Positions 13,040-20,172 of a DNA stretch of 20,172 nt are shown here, one piece after another. Origin of the DNA: Winogradskyella sp. (GTDB lineage Bacteria > Bacteroidota > Bacteroidia > Flavobacteriales > Flavobacteriaceae); the NCBI GenBank assembly GCA_030149115.1, contig JASBSE010000618.1:1-20172 (forward strand). Direction: 5' to 3'. A program made the translations under genes and the position numbers. Below the pieces are notes generated by a model. The model worked only from the letters and a program-made list of their open reading frames with translations, was not told the DNA's origin and ran no database searches. How positions within the stretch are numbered: the first letter of the stretch is position 1; each line of letters begins with the position of its first letter.

Positions 13040-13594
13040 CTACTTTTTTACTCTATCCTCATTTTGTTTTACAAAAGCTGACCAGCCTGTATAACTTTTA
13101 CCAACCTCAACACGACCCTGGTTATAAAAATGACAAACTGCCGCAGCCAAACCATCAGTAGAATCGAGGTTTTTAGGCAATTCCTTTAGATTTAATGTGC
13201 TTTGTAACATCTTAGCTACTTGCTCTTTGCTGGCATTACCATTGCCTGTAATTGCCATTTTAATTTTCTTAGGAGAGTACTCCGTAATAGGTACTTCGCG
13301 AGACAAGCCTGCAGCCATGGCAACACCTTGTGCGCGACCAAGTTTTAGCATACTCTGTACGTTTTTTCCAAAGAAAGGTGCTTCAATCGCTATTTCGTCT
13401 GGATGGTAGGTGTCGATAAGTTCTACAGTTCGCTCAAAGATAAGCTTAAGTTTCAGGTAATGATCGTCATATTTTTTAAGATGTAGCTCATTCAGTTGCA
13501 TAAACTGCATTTGTTTTCCAACCACTTTAATGAGGCCAAACCCCATTATGGTTGTTCCTGGATCTATACCTAATATAATTTTTTCCTTACTCAT
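13040..13594 (-). CDS. ruvC: RuvC, Holliday junction resolvase
   Basis: A 184-residue endonuclease that cuts Holliday junctions with RuvA and RuvB. Catalytic acids are D11 (GIDPGTTIMGFG), E71 (AIEAPFFGKN), D144 and D147 (LDSTDGLAAAVCHF), with the same spacing as the four acids of the E. coli enzyme. The structural motif YSPKKIKMAITGNGNASKEQ is intact. It lies 3 bases after the outer membrane protein gene and 1 base before HemW, so it is in the middle of a tight operon. Confidence 0.96.
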   Translation of the reverse strand: MSKEKIILGIDPGTTIMGFGLIKVVGKQMQFMQLNELHLKKYDDHYLKLKLIFERTVELIDTYHPDEIAIEAPFFGKNVQSMLKLGRAQGVAMAAGLSREVPITEYSPKKIKMAITGNGNASKEQVAKMLQSTLNLKELPKNLDSTDGLAAAVCHFYNQGRVEVGKSYTGWSAFVKQNEDRVKK

Positions 13595-13597
13595 TAT

Positions 13598-14239
13598 TTA
13601 ATCACAATATTGACAACCACTTAACGATACAGCAATACCAAAAGTGACATTAAATACACTGCCATTAAAAGCTCCTAAACCACTTATGGCTGGGTCATAT
13701 TCATCTAAAGACGTTAATCCATATATATAGGCTACATCTGTATATATAGACACTTTTTCATTAATAGCATAGTGCAATTCTAATCCGCCTAAAAGGTTTA
13801 AATAGGATTGTTTATTATCACCTAAATTTCCCAGTGGCTTTGCAAAACTAAACCCTGGTCCTGCATGCAAAATGGTTCTTAATTGTGGTGGTAAAAATCC
13901 CAGATATTCTGTTGGATCAAACACAAATTGTGCATTTACACGCGAATAGTTTATCTTAAATTCTGGCGAACCATCATCACTTTTAAAGCGGTTAAAACCA
14001 TAATCTAGCTTTACACCATAAGCACGTTTAAACATATGTTGCACACCAATATTTACTGTAGGAAAATTAACTGATTGCGCGTAAGCACCATCTACAAAAC
14101 CATCTGTTGTTGGGTAGTTAAAACCAACAGCAAAAAGTGCTTTCCATCTGCTAGTAGCCTTGCTAAACTGAGCATTACTATGTAACCCAATACATAGCAC
14201 ACTAAATAAAAAGAGGTATTGTTTTAAATTGAGCTTCAT
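13598..14239 (-). CDS. Outer membrane beta-barrel protein
   Basis: A 213-residue protein with a signal peptide (about residues 1-23, ending SNAQ) and alternating hydrophobic/polar strands typical of a small 8-stranded barrel of the OmpA N-domain class: VNIGVQHMFKRAYGVKLDYGF, FLPPQLRTILHAGPGFSF, YLNLLGGLELHYAINEKVSIYTDVAY cut into strands. The C-terminus (SLSGCQYCD) is unusual in ending with two cysteines rather than an aromatic residue. It is the first gene of the RuvC-HemW-cyclase operon and is divergent from the gene at 14267 with only 27 bases between start codons. Confidence 0.8.
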   Translation of the reverse strand: MKLNLKQYLFLFSVLCIGLHSNAQFSKATSRWKALFAVGFNYPTTDGFVDGAYAQSVNFPTVNIGVQHMFKRAYGVKLDYGFNRFKSDDGSPEFKINYSRVNAQFVFDPTEYLGFLPPQLRTILHAGPGFSFAKPLGNLGDNKQSYLNLLGGLELHYAINEKVSIYTDVAYIYGLTSLDEYDPAISGLGAFNGSVFNVTFGIAVSLSGCQYCD

Positions 14240-14266
14240 GTGTAAGTTTTTGGTTTAATTTGCATC

Positions 14267-15235
14267 ATGCTTTACAACATACCTTACAAAACTAAGCAAT
14301 TCTTCTTTGTGCTGATTAAGTTAAGCATCGTTGTTGGCGCATTTTATTTTATTTACTCTAAGCTTATCGAAAACGAGCAACTACGAATAAGTGATTTTTT
14401 AGCTTTTTTGAAAGAAAATAATACATTTTCACCCAAAAACATCATTTTTTTAATCATTTTGAGTGTTTTTAACTGGTTTTTTGAAATTTTAAAATGGAAA
14501 ACTTTAGTAAAAACTATTAAAGGCATTTCTTTTAGAGATGCTTTAGAACAAAGCTTAGGCGGATTAACGGCTTCATTAATCACACCCAATCGAATTGGCG
14601 ATTATGGTGCTAAAGCTATTTACTACAATACATCTCACAGAAAACGAATTGTACTATTAAATCTATTGGGCAACATGTCTCAAATGACGATAACCACCAT
14701 CTTTGGTGTTATTGGGTTGGTCATTTTTATAAATAGGTATCAAATTGAGGTTGACTACTATAAGCTTGCAAGGTTTGGAACAATTATTATACTCATTGGC
14801 ATTTTTGCTTTTTTTGGCGCAAAACAAAACAAATTCAATATCAAAGGGTACTCTATAAATAAAGTCCTAGATTTTATAAAGAAAATACCATTCAAAGCTC
14901 ATTTCTTAAACCTGAGTTATTCATTAGTTAGGTATCTAATTTTTTCATTTCAGTTTTACTATTTACTAACTATTTTTGGAGTAGAAGTTGACTATTTTAA
15001 AGCTATGGTAGTTATTACAAGTATGTACCTACTGGCTTCAATAATACCAAGCATTACTATTTTTGATGTAGTTGTAAAAGGAAGTGTTGCTGTGTTTTTG
15101 TTTGGTTATGTACAAGTTAACGAGTTAACCGTTCTATCTATAATTACTTTGATGTGGTTATTGAACTTTGCAATTCCGAGTGTATTTGGAAGCTATTTTG
15201 TATTGAATTTTAAACTACCAAACACCAAAGAATGA
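14267..15235 (+). CDS. Flippase-like membrane protein (LPG synthase TM / UPF0104 family)
   Basis: A 322-residue integral membrane protein with about seven or eight helices, of the family that includes the membrane half of lysylphosphatidylglycerol synthases and putative lipid flippases. The conserved region is LGGLTASLITPNRIGDYGAK (97-116), matching the family pattern around PxRxGE, here with GD in place of GE. It overlaps the glycosyltransferase gene by 4 bases (ATGA), so the two probably act together in lipid or lipid-linked sugar handling (inference). The leader is very short (27 bases to the divergent start). Confidence 0.8.
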   Translation: MLYNIPYKTKQFFFVLIKLSIVVGAFYFIYSKLIENEQLRISDFLAFLKENNTFSPKNIIFLIILSVFNWFFEILKWKTLVKTIKGISFRDALEQSLGGLTASLITPNRIGDYGAKAIYYNTSHRKRIVLLNLLGNMSQMTITTIFGVIGLVIFINRYQIEVDYYKLARFGTIIILIGIFAFFGAKQNKFNIKGYSINKVLDFIKKIPFKAHFLNLSYSLVRYLIFSFQFYYLLTIFGVEVDYFKAMVVITSMYLLASIIPSITIFDVVVKGSVAVFLFGYVQVNELTVLSIITLMWLLNFAIPSVFGSYFVLNFKLPNTKE

Positions 15236-16383
15236 TGGCTTTTATCTTCATTATCGCTATCCTTTTGTATCTATTTTTAATAGGAAGTCTCATCCTTGGT
15301 TTTGATAGAGTTGAAGATTTTAAACTAAAAGATCTGAAACCTAAAACCAAGTTTTCTGTTATTGTTCCTTTTAGAAATGAAGCAGAAAATCTATCACAGT
15401 TATTAGATTCAATATTACAATTGAATTACCCTAAATTGATGTTTGAAGTTATTTTGGTTGATGATGATTCTGAGGATGATTCAGTGAAAACTATTCGAAA
15501 AGTTCTCGATACAAAATCCTTCAAAAAGGATTTCACTCGAACTGAAGTTATCAAGGTTATTAAAAACAATAGACTTTCAAATTCCCCTAAAAAAGATGCA
15601 ATAAATACAGCTATAAAAGTAGCTCAACATGATTGGATTATTACCACAGATGCAGATTGTACATTGCCAAAATATTGGCTTGACGCTTTTGATGAATTCA
15701 TTCAAACCAATCAACCCAATTGCATTGTTGCTCCTGTAACTTACAATGATCCATATTCTTTTTTAAAACGTTTTCAGGTTTTAGATATTTTGAGTTTGCA
15801 AGGCGCTACTATTGGAGGATTTGGTATTAAACTTCCGTTTTTGTCTAATGGTGCCAATCTAGCATATAGAAAATCTATTTTTCAATCGGTCAACGGTTTT
15901 AGCGGCAATGATAATCTGGCTAGTGGAGATGATATCTTTATGCTAGAAAAGTTAAAAAAAATAGATTCAAAAAAAGTCTTGTATTTAAAATCTTACCAAG
16001 CATTAGTTACCACAAAATCTGTTTCAACATTAAAATCCTTGATTCAGCAACGCCTGCGCTGGGCTTCTAAGACCAGTCATAATCCTAATTGGTTTTCAAA
16101 AGTGGTTGGGCTTGTTGTTTTTTTAGGCAATCTGGCATGTATTACCATACTTCCAATTTTAGTCTTTGGATATGTAAAACCAAGAATTGCAGTTGCCTTG
16201 TTAGTAATAAAATTCAGTATTGATTTTCTGTTGTTGTTTAAAACTGCTCGCTTTTTCAAACAAGAAAATGTTTTATTTTCATACGTTTGGTCTTGTATTC
16301 TTTACCCCTTTTTTAGCGTGTATATAGCTGTATTATCGCTTTTTAAACACTACCAATGGAAAGGTAGAACTTTTAAAAAGTAA
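15232..16383 (+). CDS. Membrane-bound family 2 glycosyltransferase
   Basis: A 383-residue processive-type GT2 enzyme. One membrane helix lies at residues 3-23, the GT-A domain at about 40-280, and three helices at about 285-370. Motifs are FSVIVPFRNEAENL (41-54), VDDDSEDDS, the DxD site in ITTDADC (D140, D142), acidic SGDDIF (231-236) and QxxRW as QQRLRW (272-277). Sugar donor and acceptor cannot be predicted. The start ATG overlaps the stop of the flippase-like gene; a second ATG three bases later is equally possible. Confidence 0.88.
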   Translation: MMAFIFIIAILLYLFLIGSLILGFDRVEDFKLKDLKPKTKFSVIVPFRNEAENLSQLLDSILQLNYPKLMFEVILVDDDSEDDSVKTIRKVLDTKSFKKDFTRTEVIKVIKNNRLSNSPKKDAINTAIKVAQHDWIITTDADCTLPKYWLDAFDEFIQTNQPNCIVAPVTYNDPYSFLKRFQVLDILSLQGATIGGFGIKLPFLSNGANLAYRKSIFQSVNGFSGNDNLASGDDIFMLEKLKKIDSKKVLYLKSYQALVTTKSVSTLKSLIQQRLRWASKTSHNPNWFSKVVGLVVFLGNLACITILPILVFGYVKPRIAVALLVIKFSIDFLLLFKTARFFKQENVLFSYVWSCILYPFFSVYIAVLSLFKHYQWKGRTFKK

Positions 16384-16474
16384 CCTTTACTTAAGATATT
16401 TTTAATAGATTTACTGAAACCAACACTCATGTTAGAGAATTTGGTAGACCACAAATCACTTAAAAAACTCACAA

Positions 16475-17338
16475 ATGAAGAAAATTCTTTTTGCAATACT
16501 TTTCTGCATGGCTTTCCAATTAAATTACAGTCAACAAACCTACGCTGTTAATGGAGAAACTTTAGAACTTAAAACCGAAGTTGACGGCAAGCTAGATTTA
16601 CTTTGGAATGTTATTGATGGTAAATACCGCTATTTTGTAAAAACTGAAGATGGCACTATTACTGAGTTAAAAAACACGAAAGACGATAATAATGATTACC
16701 AGGAAGAGTATAAATCTACTTTGAATAGTCTTACCAGTGGCATGTCTACGGACAAACTAAAATTAACGCTCTACAGTCTTAAGAATTTTATAGATAGTTA
16801 TAATGCTTCAGTAGATTCTAGCTACACCTCAACTAATATTGAACGTAACGTACAGTTTAGATTGGGGTTTTCTGGTGGAATTACTAATAATCCCTTTGTT
16901 GGTAATCCTGACAATACAAAAACACCAATGATTGGTGCAGAATTAGAAATTTTTGAGGCTAATGCCTTACCAAGACATTCTGGCTTTTTGCAAGCGAGAC
17001 ATACTTTTGAAAACGATGATTTTAAATATAGTACAACAGAGTTAGCCTTGGGCTATCGCTTTAGATTTATAAATAAAGAAACCTTTTCAATTTATGGACA
17101 AGTGAAATTAGCAACAGTTAATTTTTCAGATTTTACATTCTTAGACGAAAATGATATGGAAGTGGATTCTAATGAAACCTCGTTTGATATTCCTTTTATT
17201 TTTGGTATAGGATCAGACATTAAAGTTGGCAACAACAGTTATATCACTATTATTTATGGCGAATTATTCGCTGCTTTTTTAGACAATCAAGGTAACTTTT
17301 CTACAGATATTGCTGTTGGATACAAATTCAACTTGTGA
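16475..17338 (+). CDS. Secreted beta-barrel-like protein of unknown function
   Basis: A 287-residue protein with a signal peptide (about 1-19, LFCMAFQLNYSQ). Residues 20-80 contain a short beta-rich stretch (GKYRYFVKTEDGTITEL), 80-120 are helical, and 125-287 have strand repeats ending IAVGYKFNL, with a terminal Phe-x-Leu as in outer membrane barrels. I do not recognise the family. It starts 91 bases after the glycosyltransferase and is followed at once by the Bax inhibitor-1 gene, so it is probably co-transcribed with the latter. Confidence 0.75.
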   Translation: MKKILFAILFCMAFQLNYSQQTYAVNGETLELKTEVDGKLDLLWNVIDGKYRYFVKTEDGTITELKNTKDDNNDYQEEYKSTLNSLTSGMSTDKLKLTLYSLKNFIDSYNASVDSSYTSTNIERNVQFRLGFSGGITNNPFVGNPDNTKTPMIGAELEIFEANALPRHSGFLQARHTFENDDFKYSTTELALGYRFRFINKETFSIYGQVKLATVNFSDFTFLDENDMEVDSNETSFDIPFIFGIGSDIKVGNNSYITIIYGELFAAFLDNQGNFSTDIAVGYKFNL

Positions 17339-17340
17339 CA

Positions 17341-18078
17341 ATGAGCTTAAGGAATTTCAAAACCTCCAACCCTGTTTTTAATGGCTACTTTTGGGATGAT
17401 GGCAAATCGTCTTCAAAAACCATGACTGTCGCTGGTATTTTCTTTAAGTCTATAGTGGGTATTTTGATTATTGCGGCCATTACAGCTTACTTATGGAAAC
17501 TCAATGAAACCGGAACACCAATGCGTTGGTTTACTTTAGGCGGCATGCTAGGCGCCATTGTAATAAGTGTTTTAATTTCCATACGACAAAACTGGGCACA
17601 TATTTTAGTACCGCTATATATCATTGCTAAAGGCTTTTTTTTAGGTGGTTTCTCAGCTTACGCACACAAAAATTTCCCCGATTTACCATACCAAGCTATT
17701 GGTGTAACCATCATTACATTTTTTGTAATGCTACTACTTTACCAATTAAGAATTATAGTAGTAACTAAGAAGCTCCGAAGCGTTATTATTACAGCCACTG
17801 TTAGTATTATGGTTGTGTATCTCACCTCTTGGATTTTGAGTTTCTTTGGTATCAAAACCTATATTTGGGGAACATCTTGGTTTGCAATTGTTTTTAATGT
17901 CTTGGCAGCAATAGTAGCTTCTTTCGCACTACTTTTAGATTTTGATTATATAGAACGCTACAAAAATAAAGCACCAAAACATAAAGAGTGGCTTGCTACT
18001 TGGGGTCTATTGGCAACGCTAATTTGGCTGTATGTTGAAGTATTACTATTGATGCAAAAGTTAGCGATTAGGTTTTAA
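17341..18078 (+). CDS. Bax inhibitor-1/YccA family membrane protein
   Basis: A 245-residue protein with seven predicted membrane helices, of the Bax inhibitor-1 superfamily, whose eukaryotic members affect calcium leak and cell death and whose bacterial members (YccA) interact with the FtsH protease. Characteristic parts are MSLRNFKTSNPVFNG at the start, IIAKGFFLGGFSA, and the late ASFALLLDFDYIE. The ATG at 17341 is chosen over the in-frame GTG at 17335, which would overlap the previous stop; ATG leaves a 2-base gap. Its stop codon overlaps the stop of the convergent lipoprotein gene by 4 bases. Confidence 0.9.
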   Translation: MSLRNFKTSNPVFNGYFWDDGKSSSKTMTVAGIFFKSIVGILIIAAITAYLWKLNETGTPMRWFTLGGMLGAIVISVLISIRQNWAHILVPLYIIAKGFFLGGFSAYAHKNFPDLPYQAIGVTIITFFVMLLLYQLRIIVVTKKLRSVIITATVSIMVVYLTSWILSFFGIKTYIWGTSWFAIVFNVLAAIVASFALLLDFDYIERYKNKAPKHKEWLATWGLLATLIWLYVEVLLLMQKLAIRF

Positions 18079-18557
18079 TCTATCCTGACAATTACAGGTA
18101 ATTCAAACGCAGTCGTAACCTGTTGCCCTCTTTTTATAGCAGGAAATATTTTTGGCACATCTTTTATACTCTGACGCAGTAAGCTGTCAATCTCAGGTAT
18201 TTGATATTCGGTTTCTGGTTTTAAGGTGATATCTTCAATTTGTAAAAGTCCCTTGTTATCTATGATTAATTTTAACCGAATTGTATCGTAAACATCTTCT
18301 GAAACCACAATGTTCTGGCTTCCTAAATAATCATTAACATGTCTTAATAAGGTATTCTGAAAACAAACTCTACTATCTTCTTTAGTTGTCAAAGCTTCAC
18401 AACTATCAAAAGTTGGATACGTGTCTACATCGTTCCAATTAAAGGTTTGTAATTCTTCTTCTAGTAAATCTTCTGAATTTACTTTTTGCTTCTCAAAATA
18501 GTCGCAAGCGGTTAACAGAAAAATCAATAAAAAACAAGCTAGTCGGTTCATTAGCAC
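18075..18557 (-). CDS. Lipoprotein with TonB-like C-terminal domain
   Basis: A 160-residue predicted lipoprotein: the hydrophobic signal ends in LLTAC, giving lipid-modified C18 (C16 if translation starts at the second Met). Residues about 45-160 resemble the last 110 residues of the M56 peptidase encoded upstream (YPTFDSCEALTTKEDSRVCF versus DITPSHKDCENLISKEEKKQ; then a helix, RLKLIIDNKGLLQI, FPAIKRGQQVTTAFELPV). This is the TonB C-terminal fold used in Bacteroidota proteins that need not power transport. It follows the peptidase gene after 87 bases with no clear terminator, so an operon is likely. Confidence 0.8.
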   Translation of the reverse strand: MLMNRLACFLLIFLLTACDYFEKQKVNSEDLLEEELQTFNWNDVDTYPTFDSCEALTTKEDSRVCFQNTLLRHVNDYLGSQNIVVSEDVYDTIRLKLIIDNKGLLQIEDITLKPETEYQIPEIDSLLRQSIKDVPKIFPAIKRGQQVTTAFELPVIVRID

Positions 18558-18644
18558 ATTTCTAATAGCGAAATGTACAATAATTTTAGGATTTACACTT
18601 CTAACTATTAAATATGAGGTTAATTATAGCTTAAGTAAGTGCTT

Positions 18645-20172
18645 TTATTCATTCAAAGTTATTGGTAATGAAAATGCTACAGCGATAGCTTTCCCTTTTT
18701 GACGACCTGGTATAAATTGTGGCAATAAGCTTAAAACACGAATTGCTTCTTCTTCTAAAACTTTACTAGCTGCTCTGGCTTGAATTCTAGTAACATTACC
18801 ATCTGCATCTATCAAAAAACGTGCAAAAATACGCTTACTATATAATTCTGTGTTCTTCTCAACACCTTTATTAAAATGCTTTTTAACATGAGCATCAACA
18901 AACTCAGAGAAACATTGCTTTTTTTCTTCTTTTGATATTAAATTTTCACAATCTTTGTGTGAAGGAGTTATGTCTACAACACTAAAAGGTACCTCAACTA
19001 ATTCAGTTTCACTTTCTGTTTTATGTAATGGTGAATCAATGACAGATGTAGACTTACCGTCAGTAACAATTAATTTATAGTACGACTTATCTTTATTTAA
19101 TCGATTCATTAAATCATCAAAACGTTTTTGTTCTTTTTTGGTTTTGTTTGACATATCCTCAACAAATAATTTCAATGTTCCATTTCCTGTATAAGATTCC
19201 CATTTCCTTTTAGCTTCATCAGTTTTTTTCCATTCTAAATAGCCTTGATAACTTTTATGTGGTAAATCATACATTTTTTTATACAGTTCTCTACTTTCAT
19301 CTGACAACTCATTACTTTCCGATTTTTTGTCTATCATCATTTTGACCATGTATCGCATAAATGCACTCATCTTTAAGTAATCTTCTCTCGGTTTTATATA
19401 CCTATCTAATTTTTCATATCCAAAACCTACATATTTTGAAATTTCATAGAACTTAATTCCCTCTTCTTCCATTTTAAGAAGCTCATTATAGTATATTTCA
19501 AGAAGCTCTTCATCAGTTAACTCCTGATGCATTTCTGTTTTAGCATAAGATTTTTCTTGTGCTTTAACCTCAGTTGAGGTATAAACCAACATTGCAAATA
19601 TTACAGGAAGTAAAAGCGCATATTTAAACAAACTCTTTTGGCTGGATTTTGATTTTTGTAACATAATAATTCGTTTTTTGATTAATGATTTTTTGAAAAA
19701 TGTATTGGTAAAAGACAGTGTATTAGTGTCTAATATTTGATGTAACAAGCTTTGGTAATAGCTAGACTTACCATGTTGTTTCACAGCTTTAGCATCTGCT
19801 ATAAACTCGTGTAATTCTTTAACTCTATTTTGATACATATATACCAATGGACTAAACCAAAAGAGGATTCTTAGAACTTCAAAAAACAACAGATCTAAAC
19901 TGTGCTTTTCTCTCACATGTACTAACTCATGCTCGTATATGGTATCTCTTTCGGATTTTGGAATATTAGCTCCTAAAAAAACAGTATTAAAAAATGAGAA
20001 TGCCGCTGAACTTTTAAGAAGATTAACAATGAGTATGTTGCCTTTCCAACGTTTAGGATTATTGTTTTTTATAAGATAGAGTTTTACAATTTTGATTATA
20101 AAAACTAGTGTTGCTAATGCCATACCTATGTATAAAACAATTTGCCATACAGGTAATTGTGAGCTAGTAATA
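18645..20172 (-). CDS. M56 (BlaR1/MecR1-like) membrane metallopeptidase with TonB-like tail, 5' end outside window
   Basis: The frame stays open to the right edge, so at least 508 residues are visible and the first membrane helices are missing; the Met at 20123 is internal. Counted from that Met: the zinc site HELVH is at 65-69, with E107 in HEFIADA as likely third ligand; a helix at about 166-184 (FKYALLLPVIFAMLVYTS) is followed by a long charged periplasmic or coiled part (190-370) and a TonB-like domain (about 380-492, with GRQKGKAIAVAFSLPI). M56 proteins sense envelope or antibiotic stress and cleave a BlaI-type repressor, usually encoded just upstream, here beyond the window. The C-terminal domain resembles the neighbouring lipoprotein. 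Confidence 0.85.
   Translation of the reverse strand, partial: ITSSQLPVWQIVLYIGMALATLVFIIKIVKLYLIKNNNPKRWKGNILIVNLLKSSAAFSFFNTVFLGANIPKSERDTIYEHELVHVREKHSLDLLFFEVLRILFWFSPLVYMYQNRVKELHEFIADAKAVKQHGKSSYYQSLLHQILDTNTLSFTNTFFKKSLIKKRIIMLQKSKSSQKSLFKYALLLPVIFAMLVYTSTEVKAQEKSYAKTEMHQELTDEELLEIYYNELLKMEEEGIKFYEISKYVGFGYEKLDRYIKPREDYLKMSAFMRYMVKMMIDKKSESNELSDESRELYKKMYDLPHKSYQGYLEWKKTDEAKRKWESYTGNGTLKLFVEDMSNKTKKEQKRFDDLMNRLNKDKSYYKLIVTDGKSTSVIDSPLHKTESETELVEVPFSVVDITPSHKDCENLISKEEKKQCFSEFVDAHVKKHFNKGVEKNTELYSKRIFARFLIDADGNVTRIQARAASKVLEEEAIRVLSLLPQFIPGRQKGKAIAVAFSLPITLNE

Overview
This 20.2 kb window is AT-rich and fits a marine-type member of the Flavobacteriaceae (Bacteroidota). The clues are a secreted protein with a type IX secretion (T9SS) sorting tail, TAnnTTTG-type -7 promoter boxes, DUF4230 and DUF4260 proteins, an M56/BlaR1-like peptidase with a TonB-like tail, and short-spaced operons. 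The species cannot be named from the sequence. No tRNA, rRNA, CRISPR array, insertion sequence or phage gene was seen.

Left region (1-3281, minus strand): a large secreted DUF4114 protein with a T9SS tail (200-2647), then a 634 bp gene-free stretch. That stretch holds three hairpin terminators, a decayed copy of the secreted gene's 3' end, an orphan promoter and two arrays of a repeated operator-like motif.

Centre (3282-9609, minus strand): the main discovery. One compact operon runs right to left: single-domain receiver, H-NOX heme sensor, PAS histidine kinase, FIST/NosP-like sensor, second histidine kinase, Hpt protein, LytTR response regulator. It looks like a double nitric-oxide-sensing phosphorelay in which two sensor/kinase pairs share one receiver, one Hpt protein and one DNA-binding output. 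A 12 bp motif (GTCGACGAATGG on the plus strand, reading as a LytTR-type half-site on the minus strand) recurs at 21 bp period upstream of four promoters: that of the operon, of the secreted DUF4114 protein, of a 113-residue orphan protein, and an orphan promoter. The copies sit at nearly fixed distances (29, 50 and 71 bp) from the -7 boxes. This predicts that the LytTR regulator controls its own operon and two neighbouring genes, linking NO/heme sensing to a cell-surface protein.

Right of this (9748-14239, minus strand): a three-gene operon (DUF4260, DUF4230, MmcQ/YjbR) and a four-gene operon (outer membrane barrel protein, RuvC, HemW, cyclase-family hydrolase). A 27 bp divergent gap separates the latter from a plus-strand group (14267-18078): flippase-like membrane protein, family 2 glycosyltransferase, unknown barrel protein and Bax inhibitor-1/YccA protein. 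The window ends with two minus-strand genes, a TonB-like-domain lipoprotein and an M56 peptidase whose N-terminus lies beyond the right edge.
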